From positions 3,529,001-3,593,000 of the forward strand of contig NZ_CP120233.1 of assembly GCF_030012985.1 (NCBI RefSeq): a DNA stretch of 64,000 bases. The letters are read 5' to 3'. The notes beneath the pieces were generated by a model, which did not search any database, was not told the origin of the DNA, and saw only the letters and a list, made by a program, of their open reading frames with translations. Origin of the DNA: Microbulbifer sp. VAAF005. Lineage in GTDB: Bacteria > Pseudomonadota > Gammaproteobacteria > Pseudomonadales > Cellvibrionaceae. Below are positions 28,571 through 38,896 of the stretch, one piece after another. A program made the translations under genes and the position numbers. The number at the start of each line of letters is the position of its first letter. Within the stretch, counting starts at the first letter, position 1.

Positions 28571-29719
28571 TTAGTCGTCGCGTAGAAGTTCACGGGAGAT
28601 AATCAATTTCATGATTTCATTGGTCCCAGCATAGATTCTTCCTACACGGGCGTCGGCCCAGGATCGGGCGATGGGATATTCCCACATATAACCGTAGCCT
28701 CCGTGTAACTGGACACATTCATCCAGAAGTTTGCACTGGAAATCCGTACTCAGTAATTTTGCCTTTGCCGCCGTTGCAACATCGAGCTCCTTTTTATAGT
28801 GAAGCTCCAGGCAACGATCGATAAATACTCGAAGGGCAGTTAACTCACTGTCCAACTCTGCCAGCTTGAATTGTGTGTTTTGGAAGGCAGAAATAGGTTT
28901 ACCAAAAGCCTTGCGATCCCGTACGTAATCAATAGTCCATTGTAGGGCAGCTTCAGCATTGGATATAGCATAAATTGCCACGCTTAAACGCTCTTGAGGC
29001 AACTCCTGCATTAAATAAATAAACCCTTGTCCCTCGCCACCGAGAAGGTTTTCCGCAGGAACCCTGACATCATCAAAAAAGAGTTCTGAAGTATCCTGGG
29101 CCTTCATTCCTATTTTTTCCAGGTTACTACCTTTCTTGAATCCGGGGCTGTCTGCTTCGACGAGTAACAAGCTGACTCCAGATGCCCCCTCGTGAGGGTC
29201 GGTTTTGGCCACGACAATAACCAGATCTGCTTGCTGTCCATTGGTAATAAAAATCTTGGAGCCATTTAGCAGATAGTGATCCCCTTTGCGCACAGCTGTA
29301 GTTCTCACGCCTTGTAGATCTGATCCGGCACCAGGTTCGGACATGGCGATAGCGGTAATCATCTCACCACTAATGCATTTGGGAAGGTACTTTTTCTTCT
29401 GTTCTTCCGTGCCGTAATTAATAATGTAGGGCACTGCAATATTAGAGTGCAGGCCCCAGCCAATACCGGAAAGTCCCGCCCGGGCTACCTCCTCATCAAT
29501 AATGGAGTTGTAGCCATAGTCCAACCCCAAGCCACCATACTTTTCGTCAACTTGCGGACACAGAAAGCCCATTTCTCCAGCTTTATTCCACAGTTTACGA
29601 TCTACCTGACCATCTTTTTCCCACTGATGGTGGTAGGGTACAGCTTCATTTTCTAAAAATTTACGTAAAGTTTCTCGAAACTGTTCGTGATCTTCGTTGT
29701 AAACAGTTCTTGGTACCAT
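28571..29719 (-). CDS. Acyl-CoA dehydrogenase
   Basis: 382 residues from the ATG at 29,719; an upstream extension to 29,815 lacks the family N-terminus. FAD and substrate motifs are AMSEPGAGSDLQG, ITNGQQADL, and the C-terminal LHGGYGYMWEYPIAR followed by RIYAGTNEIMKLI. It catalyses the first step of beta-oxidation, making trans-2-enoyl-CoA and passing electrons to ETF. It lies between the CoA transferase and FadJ-like genes in the same operon. Chain-length preference cannot be told, though the IAYAGTNEIM-type end fits long-chain enzymes. Confidence 0.92.
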   Translation of the reverse strand: MVPRTVYNEDHEQFRETLRKFLENEAVPYHHQWEKDGQVDRKLWNKAGEMGFLCPQVDEKYGGLGLDYGYNSIIDEEVARAGLSGIGWGLHSNIAVPYIINYGTEEQKKKYLPKCISGEMITAIAMSEPGAGSDLQGVRTTAVRKGDHYLLNGSKIFITNGQQADLVIVVAKTDPHEGASGVSLLLVEADSPGFKKGSNLEKIGMKAQDTSELFFDDVRVPAENLLGGEGQGFIYLMQELPQERLSVAIYAISNAEAALQWTIDYVRDRKAFGKPISAFQNTQFKLAELDSELTALRVFIDRCLELHYKKELDVATAAKAKLLSTDFQCKLLDECVQLHGGYGYMWEYPIARSWADARVGRIYAGTNEIMKLIISRELLRDD

Positions 29720-29824
29720 CCTTACACCACCGCATTTTATTGCTGAAAAATTGAACCAGTGTTTTGATAGGCGATGTAAACAGCGAGATTTTAAAAGCCT
29801 GTTTACATCGCTCAAACCCCTGGG

Positions 29825-31981
29825 TTAAGGGTTGTCCGCCAGAGCTTTTCCTGACTCTGCCAGATCCAGCAAAATTGCTGGTGGGGCAAATCGATCTCCA
29901 TATGCATCAGCCAGTTGCTGGGCGCGTTGGGTAAACGCTTTCAGGCCAAACTGGCTGATGTATTGCAATGCACCACCGGTCCAGGGTGGGAAGCCGATAC
30001 CGAAGATAGAGCCAATATTGGCATCGCGTACGCTGCGTAGCACATCCTCTTGATAACAGCGAAGTGTCTCCAGAGCCATAATAAACAGCAGCCGTTCCTT
30101 CACATCTTCTATCGGCAGTGCCTCTTTGGCGGGAAACTCCTTCTCAAGGCCACTCCATAAGTGCTTTTTCCCGCCCTCAGGGTAAGTATAGAAGCCGCCA
30201 CCTGCAGCCTTACCAGCGCGACCAACTTCAAGCATTCGGTCGATCACTCCGTCGGCGGGATGCGTGGGGGCGGGTTTACCCTCTTTTTGCAGGTCGTTGA
30301 TGGTCTGCTGGCGTATCCGGCTCATCAGCGTTAGGGAGACCTCGTCACTAACAGCTAGAGGGCCGACTGGGAAGCCAGCTAAAGCTGCGGCATTTTCAAT
30401 GGTGGCGGGATTAACCCCTTCGCTGAGCATGCCGATACCTTCATTGGTAAAGCAGCCGAATACCCTTGAGGTGAAGAAGCCACGGCTGTCGTTGACAACG
30501 ATAGGAGTCTTGCCAATCTGCAATACAAAGGCGAAGGCTTGGGCGAGAGTCTCATCACTGGTTTGCTCTCCACAGATAATTTCCACCAGTGGCATCTTGT
30601 CGGCAGGGGAGAAGAAATGTAGGCCGATAAATTGCTGGGGACGGTCGGAAGCTTGAGCGAGCCCAGTGATCGGCAGTGTCGAAGTATTGGAAGCAAATAC
30701 TGCATTTTTCGGCAGCTGTGCCTCGGCTTCCTGGGTAACTTTACGCTTGAGTTCCCGGTCTTCGAAAACTGCTTCTATCACCAACTCACAATCAGCCAGG
30801 TCGGTATTGCTGTCTGTGGGCGTGATACGGGAGAGGATCTGATTGACCTTGTCCTCGGTAATGCGACCCCGCTGTAAGCGTTTTTGCAGGGATTTCTCTG
30901 CATATTGTTTGCCGGCTAAGGCACCTTCCATGGATACATCTTTTAATACGACATCAACACCTTTACTGGCACAGGCGTAGGCAATGGCTGAGCCCATCAT
31001 GCCGGCGCCGAGTATGCCAATTTTTTGCATGGGCGACGTTTTATGATCGCGGGCGGCGGCGGGCAGTGATGCTCCGGCTTTGACCTCATTGAGTGCAAAC
31101 CAGAAAGTACCAATCATGTTTTTGGCAACCTGCCCGCAAGCGAGGCCTACAAAGTGTCGGGATTCAATTCGCGTAGCAGTTTCGAAGTCGACCCTTGACC
31201 CTTCGACGACGGTTGCCATTATCGACTCTGGCGCCGGTAGACATCCCTTGGTTTTTTTCTCCAGCATTGCTGGGGCGATCATCAGTAACTGCGCATTTTT
31301 AGGGTTCTTTGCGTCCCCTCCCGGCATCCGGTAATCCGGTTGATCCCAGGGTTGAGCAACAGGTTGCTCACTATTCTCTCGAATATAAGAGACAGCCTTC
31401 TCTAGTAATTCACTTTCACTGGTAACGAGCTGATGTACCAGACCGGCTTTGAGAGCCTGTTGCGGCCTCACCTGTTTTCCTTCCAGTAAGTAGGGTAGAG
31501 ACTCCTGGATGCCTAAAAGGCGGGGCATACGTACACAGCCGCCACCACCAGGTAGTAAGCCTAATGTGACTTCAGGCAATCCCAGTTTTATTGCGGTGCT
31601 ATCGATAACAATGCGCTGATGGCAGCTGAGGGCAATTTCCCAGCCACCGCCCAAAGCTGTGCCATTAATCGCAGCAACGACGGGTTTACCCTGGGTTTCC
31701 AGCCAGCGCAGGTTGGCTTTCATTGATTCGCAAGATTCGAAGAAAGGTTTAGCTTCTTCAATTTTTGCAGCATATAAAGACTTAAGGTCGCCTCCGGCAA
31801 AAAAGGTATTTTTTGTGGAGCGAACAATAATTCCAGAAAATTCTTGCTGCTTGAGTTGTTGAACCGCTGCGCTCAGCGACTCGGTAAAATCCCGATCCAT
31901 CACATTGGCTGAGGCATTGGGGTTGTCCATGATCAGGTGGACAATATTGTGATCGTCTTTTTCCAGGCGAATGGATTTCAT
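29825..31981 (-). CDS. FadJ/FadB-like enoyl-CoA hydratase/3-hydroxyacyl-CoA dehydrogenase
   Basis: 718 residues. The N-terminal crotonase domain (to about 190) keeps both catalytic Glu residues in GTALGGGWEIALS and LGLPEVTLGLLPGGGG. The dehydrogenase part has the NAD motif GILGAGMMGSAIAYACASKG near residue 320 and the HFFSPADKMPLVEI motif with catalytic His. It does the second and third steps of beta-oxidation. It lies 10 bases behind the thiolase gene, so the two probably form the trifunctional complex; length fits the FadJ-type alpha subunit. Confidence 0.93.
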   Translation of the reverse strand: MKSIRLEKDDHNIVHLIMDNPNASANVMDRDFTESLSAAVQQLKQQEFSGIIVRSTKNTFFAGGDLKSLYAAKIEEAKPFFESCESMKANLRWLETQGKPVVAAINGTALGGGWEIALSCHQRIVIDSTAIKLGLPEVTLGLLPGGGGCVRMPRLLGIQESLPYLLEGKQVRPQQALKAGLVHQLVTSESELLEKAVSYIRENSEQPVAQPWDQPDYRMPGGDAKNPKNAQLLMIAPAMLEKKTKGCLPAPESIMATVVEGSRVDFETATRIESRHFVGLACGQVAKNMIGTFWFALNEVKAGASLPAAARDHKTSPMQKIGILGAGMMGSAIAYACASKGVDVVLKDVSMEGALAGKQYAEKSLQKRLQRGRITEDKVNQILSRITPTDSNTDLADCELVIEAVFEDRELKRKVTQEAEAQLPKNAVFASNTSTLPITGLAQASDRPQQFIGLHFFSPADKMPLVEIICGEQTSDETLAQAFAFVLQIGKTPIVVNDSRGFFTSRVFGCFTNEGIGMLSEGVNPATIENAAALAGFPVGPLAVSDEVSLTLMSRIRQQTINDLQKEGKPAPTHPADGVIDRMLEVGRAGKAAGGGFYTYPEGGKKHLWSGLEKEFPAKEALPIEDVKERLLFIMALETLRCYQEDVLRSVRDANIGSIFGIGFPPWTGGALQYISQFGLKAFTQRAQQLADAYGDRFAPPAILLDLAESGKALADNP

Positions 31982-31991
31982 AGTCTGCCCC

Positions 31992-33200
31992 CTAAACTCT
32001 TTCGATAATGGTTGCTACACCCATACCGCCGCCCACACATAGTGTGACCAGGCCGTAGCGAAGTTGCCGTTGTTCCAGCTCATCCAGTACTGTGCCGATC
32101 AGCATTGCACCAGTCGCGCCGAGGGGGTGGCCCATAGCGATTGAGCCGCCGTTAACGTTGAGTTTTTGTGAGTCCACGTCCAACTCGTGTTGGAAACGCA
32201 TCACCACTGCCGCGAAGGCTTCATTCACCTCAAAGAGGTCAATATCCTGCACCGTCAGGCCTGCGGCCTTCAGGGCTTTGCGAGTGGCGGGCGCGGGGCC
32301 TGTGAGCATGATAGTAGGCTCAGTGCCCACTACCGCAGCGGAGACAATACGGGCGCGGGGGCTGAGCCCCAGATCCCGCCCGGCCTGTTCACTGCCGATC
32401 AGCAGGGCGGCTGCGCCATCGACGATGCCTGAGGAATTTCCCGCAGTGTGAACATGGTTGATTGATTCGACCTGTGGGTAACGGGATATGGCAATGCTGT
32501 CGAAGCACAGGTCACCCATCCCGGCAAAGGACGGCTTGAGTTGTGCCAGGGCCTCTATGGACGCATCTGGGCGCACCAGCTGGTCGTGATCGAGAATGGT
32601 CAGGCCATTTTGGTCGCGTACGGGAATCACAGATTTTTCGAAAGCACCGCGCTTCCAGGCGGCTGCCGCCTTGTGCTGAGAGTCCAGCGCAAAGTTATCC
32701 ACATCCTCGCGGGAAAATCCGCCGAGTGTAGCGATCAAGTCCGCGCCAATGCCCTGGGGTGCAAATCCAGTATCTATTGCTGTGCGTGGGTCCATCGCCC
32801 AGGCGCCGCCGTCGCTGCCCATGGGCACCCGCGACATGGACTCTACACCTCCGGCCACTACCAGATGCTCCCACCCGGAGCGAACTTTGGTAGCGGCGAG
32901 ATTGACCGCTTCGGCACCGGAGGCACAGAAGCGATTCAGGGTTACGCCACCGATATCCCAGTCCCAATTGGCAGCTAAAGCTGCAACTTTTGCGATATCG
33001 GCACCCTGATCTCCGATCGGTGTAACACAGCCCATAACGATGTCGTCCACTTTGGCAGTGTCGAATCTATTGCGGGTCTGTAATTCTTTCAGGAGATCTG
33101 AAAGCAGGGTGATAGGTTTGACTTCGTGAAGGGCACCGCTGGATTTGCCTCTGCCCCGCGGGGTGCGGATAGCATCGTAGATGTAGGCTTCGGTTGGCAC
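31992..33200 (-). CDS. Acetyl-CoA C-acyltransferase (thiolase)
   Basis: 402 residues. The nucleophilic Cys is in [15 protein letters not shown] (near residue 90), and the C-terminal [15 protein letters not shown] and TLCVGGGMG supply the His and second Cys. It cleaves 3-ketoacyl-CoA with CoA in the last step of beta-oxidation. First gene of the minus-strand operon thiolase, FadJ-like, acyl-CoA dehydrogenase, CaiB/BaiF. The long gap upstream (33,201-33,585) should hold its promoter; I see no recognisable operator there. Confidence 0.93.
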   Translation of the reverse strand: MPTEAYIYDAIRTPRGRGKSSGALHEVKPITLLSDLLKELQTRNRFDTAKVDDIVMGCVTPIGDQGADIAKVAALAANWDWDIGGVTLNRFCASGAEAVNLAATKVRSGWEHLVVAGGVESMSRVPMGSDGGAWAMDPRTAIDTGFAPQGIGADLIATLGGFSREDVDNFALDSQHKAAAAWKRGAFEKSVIPVRDQNGLTILDHDQLVRPDASIEALAQLKPSFAGMGDLCFDSIAISRYPQVESINHVHTAGNSSGIVDGAAALLIGSEQAGRDLGLSPRARIVSAAVVGTEPTIMLTGPAPATRKALKAAGLTVQDIDLFEVNEAFAAVVMRFQHELDVDSQKLNVNGGSIAMGHPLGATGAMLIGTVLDELEQRQLRYGLVTLCVGGGMGVATIIERV

Positions 33201-33585
33201 GGTTTTAGCCTCTTTTTATTTTATGGTTTCGCTTATTACCATAGTGCGGTGCAGCTTGGGTTCAATGATAAAAATTGCCACGGAAGATGACTCAGCTTCC
33301 AGGTACTACCGAAAAATTCCTAGTCAAATATCTTTTTATTTATTCCAAATTAACCTAACCATGTGGAGGTACTGCCGTACACTCAAGTAAGGCGCCTAAA
33401 TCTATTGAAATTTTGGCACGGTAAATTGGCACTTAAATTATCTTTGCGGCTGGAGGAATTCCATGTCAGGCAGGGTAATGGGTGATTCAGGGCAGCTGAG
33501 AAAAATTTGAATGGGTAACACACGGGTGACCCCGGACAAATAAATGTACTTTGATGGTCCCTGAGGTGGTGAGCGAGGTTTGGCT

Positions 33586-34829
33586 ATGGCGGATAATGTT
33601 TTGGATATGGCTACCGGCCAATTGGGCTCCGGGGGTATTGATGCGCTAACAAAGGCTTTGAATTTGCCGGCAGGGCAAGGTGAAGCTGCACTCTGCTCAG
33701 GCGTTGCTTACATACTGGCTGGTATGTTGAACAGGGCCAGTAGTAAAACAGGAATGGGTTATTTATTTAATTTAATTTCTGAAAGTGAAGCGCTGGATTT
33801 GTCTAAATTCGCCACCGCTATTTCCTCACCAGAAAAGTTGAAGTCAATTACAGACATCGGTGAGAAAATGCTGGAAAAAATTTTCAGCAGTCGTAAAAAA
33901 GAGGTCCTGGAAGTTGCAGCGAATAATTTGGGGAAAGAGGGCGGAGATCTATTGAGTGTATCCGCACCGATAGTTACTTCGTTGATGCAAAGCCAGGCCA
34001 AAGCTCAAAAAATGGATGTTTCTGACTTGGCTTCATTCCTGATTGGCCAGCGGGAGCATTTACAGGGGTATATACCGGATAACCTTCTTCAAGCAATCGA
34101 CGTTCCAGATTTTGGGAAGTTGGGAGACGCTCTGGTTACCCATGGCCACGCCAAACCCCAGGAACCTCGGGCTACAGCAATTCAGGGGCCCGAAGAAAAA
34201 CGTAAACCGGTGAGTTTCAGTAGCTGGTTTTTTCCTTTGCTGTTGGTACTTGTGGTTCTCTACGCATTGAATATGTGTATGTTGAAAGGGAAAAAGGAAA
34301 ATTCAGAAAGTAATCCTTCCATGACCTCCCAGGAAGCGAGCTTTATGGAGTCCGCTTCACAGCCGGTAGGGGATTCCCCCTTGAGAAAGCGGAAGAGGAA
34401 GCGCAACTGGGCCCCGATAACTTTTCCAGTAATTTACGTGATTATCTCAAGAGCTTTTCAGACAATCCCGACCGGGAATTCCCCATGCGGGTGAACTTTG
34501 AAAAGGGAACCGCAAAAATCACCAACCCTGCAGCTGAGGATATCGATGCTCTGGCAAAAATCATGCAGGACAACCCCAACTTAACCATTGCTATTGAAGG
34601 GCATGTAAAAGGTGAGGGTAATGAAATTGCAGAGCAGGAAATTTCCCAAGAACGTGCGGATGTTGTGAAAGAACTTCTACTGAAGAAGGGGATAGCGGCA
34701 AACCGTATCACTGCAACAGGAATGGGCTCAGCTAAGCCTGTTGCGGAAGATATGTCAGAGAAGAGGGACCAAAAAGCCCTCAATGTTGAGCGAGTTAGTA
34801 TCCGGGTAGTGACAAACTCTCAGGAGTAG
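33586..34829 (+). pseudogene. DUF937/OmpA-domain membrane protein, split by a frameshift
   Basis: The ATG at 33,586 has GAGG eight bases upstream. The N-terminal part (DMATGQLGSGGIDALTKAL onwards) resembles DUF937/YidB-like proteins, followed by one membrane span (WFFPLLLVLVVLYAL near residue 215) and a C-terminal OmpA-like domain that would bind peptidoglycan (IAIEGHVKGEGN, ERADVVKELLLKKG). After the C run at 34,376-34,380 the frame runs into unrelated basic residues and stops at 34,494; in the shifted frame EKAEEEAQLGPDNF leads smoothly into the OmpA domain to 34,829. One missing C explains this. Intact, the protein would have about 415 residues. Confidence 0.8.
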
Positions 34830-34883
34830 CCGGGATACGGGAATCCCTTTAAAGGATATTTTCCAAGGTGGATTTCATTTATA

Positions 34884-34913
34884 AAAAATCCCGGTCTTTT
34901 GACCGGGATTTTT
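34884..34913. terminator. Bidirectional rho-independent terminator
   Basis: AAAAATCCCGGTC and GACCGGGATTTTT form a perfect 13-bp stem around TTTT, between the convergent OmpA-like gene and the AraC-type regulator gene. Confidence 0.92.
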
Positions 34914-34922
34914 AGTGCCGCC

Positions 34923-35957
34923 TTAACTACGGAATTTATCCCTGTAAGCTCCGGGAGCTAGCCCTGTCCACTTTTTAAATGCGCGATTAAAAGCGCTGGG
35001 TTCGGAAAAGCCCAGGCGCTCGGCAATTTCAGCTACAGCGGTTTCCTGTTGTTTCAACTGGTAAACCGCCATATCCCGTCGAACAGAGTCTTTAATATCC
35101 TGCCAGCTGTTGCCCTCCTCTTTGAGGCGGCGGCGCAGAGTCTGTGGAGATGTGTACAAGCGTGCGGCGACATCATCCAGTGACAGATTTTCGATACTAT
35201 TTTGCTGTTGCAGCATACGGCGAATACGACCGGTGAAACTGTGGTCGGATTTGTATTGGGTCAACAGGCACTCGGGGGCGCGGGACAGGAAGTCTGCCAG
35301 CTGTTGCTCATCGCGTACCAGGGGCATTTGCAAATAGCGAGTGTTAAATACCAGGCAGGTTTCACCTTGGTTAAAGTAGTGCCTGCAAGGGAACATATCG
35401 CTGTAGTCTTCGTTGTAGTCGGGCGGGGGAAACGCCAGAAGAACGCGCTCTAATAAAATGGTACGGTCGATCAGCCAGCTAAAAAAGCGCAACCAGATTA
35501 CCGCGATAGATTCGACGAAAATTTGGTTGGGCAATTTTTTTTCATTGGTGTGGTGAATGATCAGTCGAGCTTCTTCACCATCCTCGACCAGCTTGATGTG
35601 CAAGTCGTCACTCACCATACTGATAAAGCGGCTGGAGCGAAGCAGGGCTCGGCGCAGGTTGGGACAGGTGATACAAGCGTGCCCCATCATGGCAAAAGTG
35701 CCCGGCAGCCAAGGGCGCGCCAGGAATCCTCCTGACTCATCGTTCAGAAAATCCCACTCAAGGCGTAACAAGTTGGCCATCTGCTCCCGGCCAACGCGGC
35801 TATCGGGATCATCTAGCTGGGCGGGGGCGATTCCGCTATCGATGAGTAGTTGTTGGCAGTCCAGTCCGGTCGCTTGTGCGCCAACCAGATGGGCCTTTAC
35901 CGCAGCGGCGGGAATACCTAGCCCCGCTTCGCGGAGTTTGGGGTTTTCATTGTCCAC
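34923..35957 (-). CDS. AraC-family transcriptional regulator (arabinose-binding-domain type)
   Basis: About 344 residues from a GTG at 35,957, which has TGAGG seven bases upstream; a TTG at 36,017 is the longer alternative. The N-terminal part (to about 230) matches the Arabinose_bd domain seen in OruR/ArgR-like regulators, and the C-terminal double helix-turn-helix shows LSLDDVAARLYTSPQTLRRR and IAERLGFSEPSAFNRAFKKW. It binds DNA and likely answers to a small molecule. It diverges from a winged-helix gene across a palindrome at 36,242; the target could be itself or that gene. Confidence 0.9.
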   Translation of the reverse strand: MDNENPKLREAGLGIPAAAVKAHLVGAQATGLDCQQLLIDSGIAPAQLDDPDSRVGREQMANLLRLEWDFLNDESGGFLARPWLPGTFAMMGHACITCPNLRRALLRSSRFISMVSDDLHIKLVEDGEEARLIIHHTNEKKLPNQIFVESIAVIWLRFFSWLIDRTILLERVLLAFPPPDYNEDYSDMFPCRHYFNQGETCLVFNTRYLQMPLVRDEQQLADFLSRAPECLLTQYKSDHSFTGRIRRMLQQQNSIENLSLDDVAARLYTSPQTLRRRLKEEGNSWQDIKDSVRRDMAVYQLKQQETAVAEIAERLGFSEPSAFNRAFKKWTGLAPGAYRDKFRS

Positions 35958-36241
35958 TCTTTCAGCCTCACAATTATTTTCTGTCTGCTGCTGTATTACG
36001 GTATGGATTATGCGCAAACAGAGAGAGAAAGTCAGGCTTCTGCTTAATTTATATGCAACTGCCTGTGCTTTTATTAGTGGTGACAGTTTCGAACTTGATG
36101 GGCTTATGGAATAAAAGTTGTCTATTTCTGTCTTTTAATGTGTATTTTTTGCGTTAACGACTGAAAATCCCAGTTTTGCTCTCAACAATTTTCTATGCTT
36201 GATCCTCTGTGGACTGACAGTTCTTTTAAAGTTTAATAGCG

Positions 36242-36256
36242 ATAGTGAATCACTAT
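36242..36256. promoter_or_regulatory. Palindrome in the divergent regulator intergenic region
   Basis: ATAGTG-AAT-CACTAT is a perfect 6-bp inverted repeat with a 3-base centre, 66 bases upstream of the winged-helix gene. The 364-base gap 35,958-36,321 holds nothing else I can name. Confidence 0.35.
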
Positions 36257-36321
36257 TTCCTCGACCTGTAAGTCATATTCGTCAACAATAGGGAAAATTC
36301 CGTTAGTGAAGGACTGGTCAA

Positions 36322-36654
36322 ATGTCACCGACGTCTGTTGCAAGTCTGTTAAACCCGACCATCTGCCGGCGAATGTTGATTGCTTACCTGATCGAGCATA
36401 TTCCGCGTCCCAATAATCCTACTTTGGAGGAGGCAACTGGATGGCCTCGCCGTACGGTTCAGGACATTATTGCGAAAGGATTACCGGGGCATGGCACGGT
36501 TGTAGAGTTCATTCAGGAAGGCGTGCGCCACAATGACGGCTACTACCTGCTGCGTGATTGGGGGTCTTTTGACAAGAATTGGGTGAAAACCAATTTGCCG
36601 GTTATTTGCCAGGTGTTAGATGTAAAGCTGGATTTGAGTGACGCAATGAGCTGA
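36322..36654 (+). CDS. Small winged-helix DNA-binding protein
   Basis: 110 residues. NNPTLEEATGWPRRTVQDIIAKGL has the shape of a helix-turn-helix, followed by a wing (GVRHNDGYYLLRDWGSF) and a C-terminal helix. This is the layout of the small winged-helix proteins common in marine gammaproteobacteria whose targets are not known. Start has GAAGGACTGG upstream. It diverges from the AraC-type regulator and converges with the DUF4168 gene. Confidence 0.7.
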   Translation: MSPTSVASLLNPTICRRMLIAYLIEHIPRPNNPTLEEATGWPRRTVQDIIAKGLPGHGTVVEFIQEGVRHNDGYYLLRDWGSFDKNWVKTNLPVICQVLDVKLDLSDAMS

Positions 36655-36679
36655 TCAGAGCGCCACTCACAAAGTTGGA

Positions 36680-37057
36680 TTACTGCTGTGGCGCGTGGCT
36701 TTGCTGAAGAATTTTGTTCACTTTCTCCAGTAGGGCGGGATTCGATTTAATGCTGTTGGCAATTTCCTGGTATTTGGTTTTGGAAAGGCCGGCTTTTTCA
36801 ATTGCGGCGATCATTTTTCCCTGTGCTTCTTTGTTGATCGCTTCCGCTTCCTTGATATCGGCAGCCGCTTTCAGTTTGGGAGCGTATTCTCGACTCAGCA
36901 TCACGATAGAGCGATAGGCGTTGGCAAATTGCTTGAGCTGCGGTTCGCTAAACGAAGCTTTGGGGGCGGTTGTTTGGCTGGTAGCAGGTTGTGCGAAGGT
37001 CATAGGCACGCTGAGTGATATTGCCAATACAGCCAGGTATTTCAAAAAGAGCTTCAT
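36680..37057 (-). CDS. DUF4168-like periplasmic protein
   Basis: 125 residues from the ATG at 37,057, which has GGAGTG upstream and gives a signal peptide ending at TFA-QP. The mature part is helical with FANAYRSIVMLSREY and the C-terminal YQEIANSIKSNPALLEKVN motif of DUF4168. Such proteins are small, periplasmic and of unknown role. The 313 bases upstream (37,058-37,370) show no gene. Convergent with the winged-helix gene. Confidence 0.75.
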   Translation of the reverse strand: MKLFLKYLAVLAISLSVPMTFAQPATSQTTAPKASFSEPQLKQFANAYRSIVMLSREYAPKLKAAADIKEAEAINKEAQGKMIAAIEKAGLSKTKYQEIANSIKSNPALLEKVNKILQQSHAPQQ

Positions 37058-37370
37058 CGGGCACTCCAAAAAGTATAAGGACGCTTTTGCTTCTCAGAGG
37101 GAGCACCCAGCGTCACGTTGGGGCTGTAAATTTATGCTTGTGGCGGCGCTTTAGTGACCTGTACCAAGTCTAAAGCGGGTAGCTATTAGTCTTCAGCGTA
37201 GTCAGTTTCTGGCGCCTTGTAGCGCCTTTTTCCGCCAGCAAGGAGAATTTTTCCTGGAGTGGTTGTGAGGTCATAAAATTTAGTGAGCGGCTGCCGCCGC
37301 TCATAATGCAAGAAAACTGCACCGGATTTAAACCGAGGTGGGCCTTGCGACTAACGGTCGTTGTGATCAG

Positions 37371-37997
37371 CTAGAAAATCCAGAGAAATTTCTTGCGTTT
37401 TTTCAGCGACTGTTCGCAGCTATTGAGTTGTTGCTGATATTTTTGCGCCCTGGCAGATACCTTGTGGGATACATTCTTTAGCCAGGCTTTATTCTGGAAA
37501 GTGCGCCGATTAAAACCACCGTGCCCCTCGTGGTAGGCGAGGTAAAGGCTGTAGGTGTCATTGGCGCGTATCTGGCACTGGCGTGCACTGGTGTTGTTAT
37601 ACCAGCCGATAAAATCGATGGCGTCGCCAAAATCATCCCGATCGGCACCGTAGTTAAAGGAAGACCTTTGGTAGTGACGCCAAGTGGTCCCCAGAGCCTG
37701 GGGATAACCGTAGGCATCGGACGGCCTCGGGCCGGGGATAAAGCCCAGGATCTTGGTGCGCGGGGGCTTGGCATCATGCACAAAACGGGATTCCTGGTGC
37801 ATGATTGCCATCATCACAGCAATCGGAGAGCCCCATTTTTCCTCCGCGTCTTTTGCCTCGCCGTACCACTTCTTTTTTTCCTGGAAAATAGAGCAGACGT
37901 TGTCGAGATTACTTGGAGGCGCGGTTGCACAGCCGCTGCTCAGTGCAACAGCACTGAGCAAAACCAGCAGTCCGCATTTTTTATTTTTTTTGTGCAT
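37371..37997 (-). CDS. Lysozyme-like (SLT) lipoprotein
   Basis: 208 residues with a basic N-terminus and lipobox LSSGC. IMHQESRF holds the probable catalytic Glu of a lytic transglycosylase, followed by PSDAYGYPQALGTTW and YLAYHEGHGG, which match the later motifs of the EmtA/MltE-like fold. It would cleave peptidoglycan from the outer membrane. It follows rpiA on the same strand after only 17 bases, so the two may be cotranscribed. Confidence 0.82.
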   Translation of the reverse strand: MHKKNKKCGLLVLLSAVALSSGCATAPPSNLDNVCSIFQEKKKWYGEAKDAEEKWGSPIAVMMAIMHQESRFVHDAKPPRTKILGFIPGPRPSDAYGYPQALGTTWRHYQRSSFNYGADRDDFGDAIDFIGWYNNTSARQCQIRANDTYSLYLAYHEGHGGFNRRTFQNKAWLKNVSHKVSARAQKYQQQLNSCEQSLKKRKKFLWIF

Positions 37998-38014
37998 AAC
38001 TATTTACGACATGT

Positions 38015-38686
38015 TTAAACGGTAATGGTCTTCACTCCGGCACTGGTGCCAAGCAGTAAAATATCGGCGGAGCGCTTGGCAAAGATACCGTTGGTCACCA
38101 CACCAGTAATGTTATTGATGGTTTCTTCAAGGACAGTGGGGTGTTCGATACGCAGATTGTATACATCGAGAATGGCATTGCCATTATCTGTGATCACACC
38201 TTGACGATAAACCGGATCACCGCCGAGTTTAACCAGTTCTCGGGCAACCAGCGAGCGCGCCATGGGGATAACTTCAACCGGTAGGGGAAATTCTCCCAGG
38301 ACTTTTACCCACTTGCTCTCATCGGCAATGCAGATAAATTCTTCAGAGCAGGCCGCTACGATTTTCTCTCTAGTCAATGCAGCACCACCACCTTTGATCA
38401 TTTCAAGGGCGGGGTTTACTTCATCGGCACCGTCCACATAGAACTGGATGCTGTCGACGGCATTAAGTTCATAAACGGGAATGCCGTGAGACTTGAGGCG
38501 CTGTGCGGAGGCTTCAGAACTGGCCACAGTACCGTCAAAGGTACCTTTGATCTCCGCCAGGTAATCGATAAAGAAGTTAGCGGTGGAACCGGTACCTACG
38601 CCGACAATGGAATTGTCCTCCAGGCGCGGGGCGATATAGTCGATAGCGGCGCGTGCTGTCGCCTGTTTCAATTCATCCTGGGTCAT
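38015..38686 (-). CDS. rpiA: Ribose-5-phosphate isomerase A
   Basis: 223 residues, the family length. [17 protein letters not shown] binds the phosphate, [10 protein letters not shown] carries the catalytic Asp region, and [17 protein letters not shown] holds the catalytic Glu and Lys. It interconverts ribose 5-phosphate and ribulose 5-phosphate in the pentose phosphate pathway in the cytosol. It diverges from ilvA with about 210 bases between, an arrangement common in pseudomonads and relatives. Confidence 0.96.
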   Translation of the reverse strand: MTQDELKQATARAAIDYIAPRLEDNSIVGVGTGSTANFFIDYLAEIKGTFDGTVASSEASAQRLKSHGIPVYELNAVDSIQFYVDGADEVNPALEMIKGGGAALTREKIVAACSEEFICIADESKWVKVLGEFPLPVEVIPMARSLVARELVKLGGDPVYRQGVITDNGNAILDVYNLRIEHPTVLEETINNITGVVTNGIFAKRSADILLLGTSAGVKTITV

Positions 38687-38896
38687 ACTCTGGATAGTTT
38701 CCTTTGCAATTATTTCGCATTAATTTGTATCTGACGATAAAAAAAAGCGCGTCTGGTTGTTTTTTGTGGCAAATATGCTTCTCAAGGCTTAGACTGTCAT
38801 GCCGGTGCTGCGCTGCACACAGGGCCTATGTAACCCTGCTATTAGTCTACGCTGAGTCGCGCACAGTAATTAACCGCTACGGCCGTCAAACACGTC

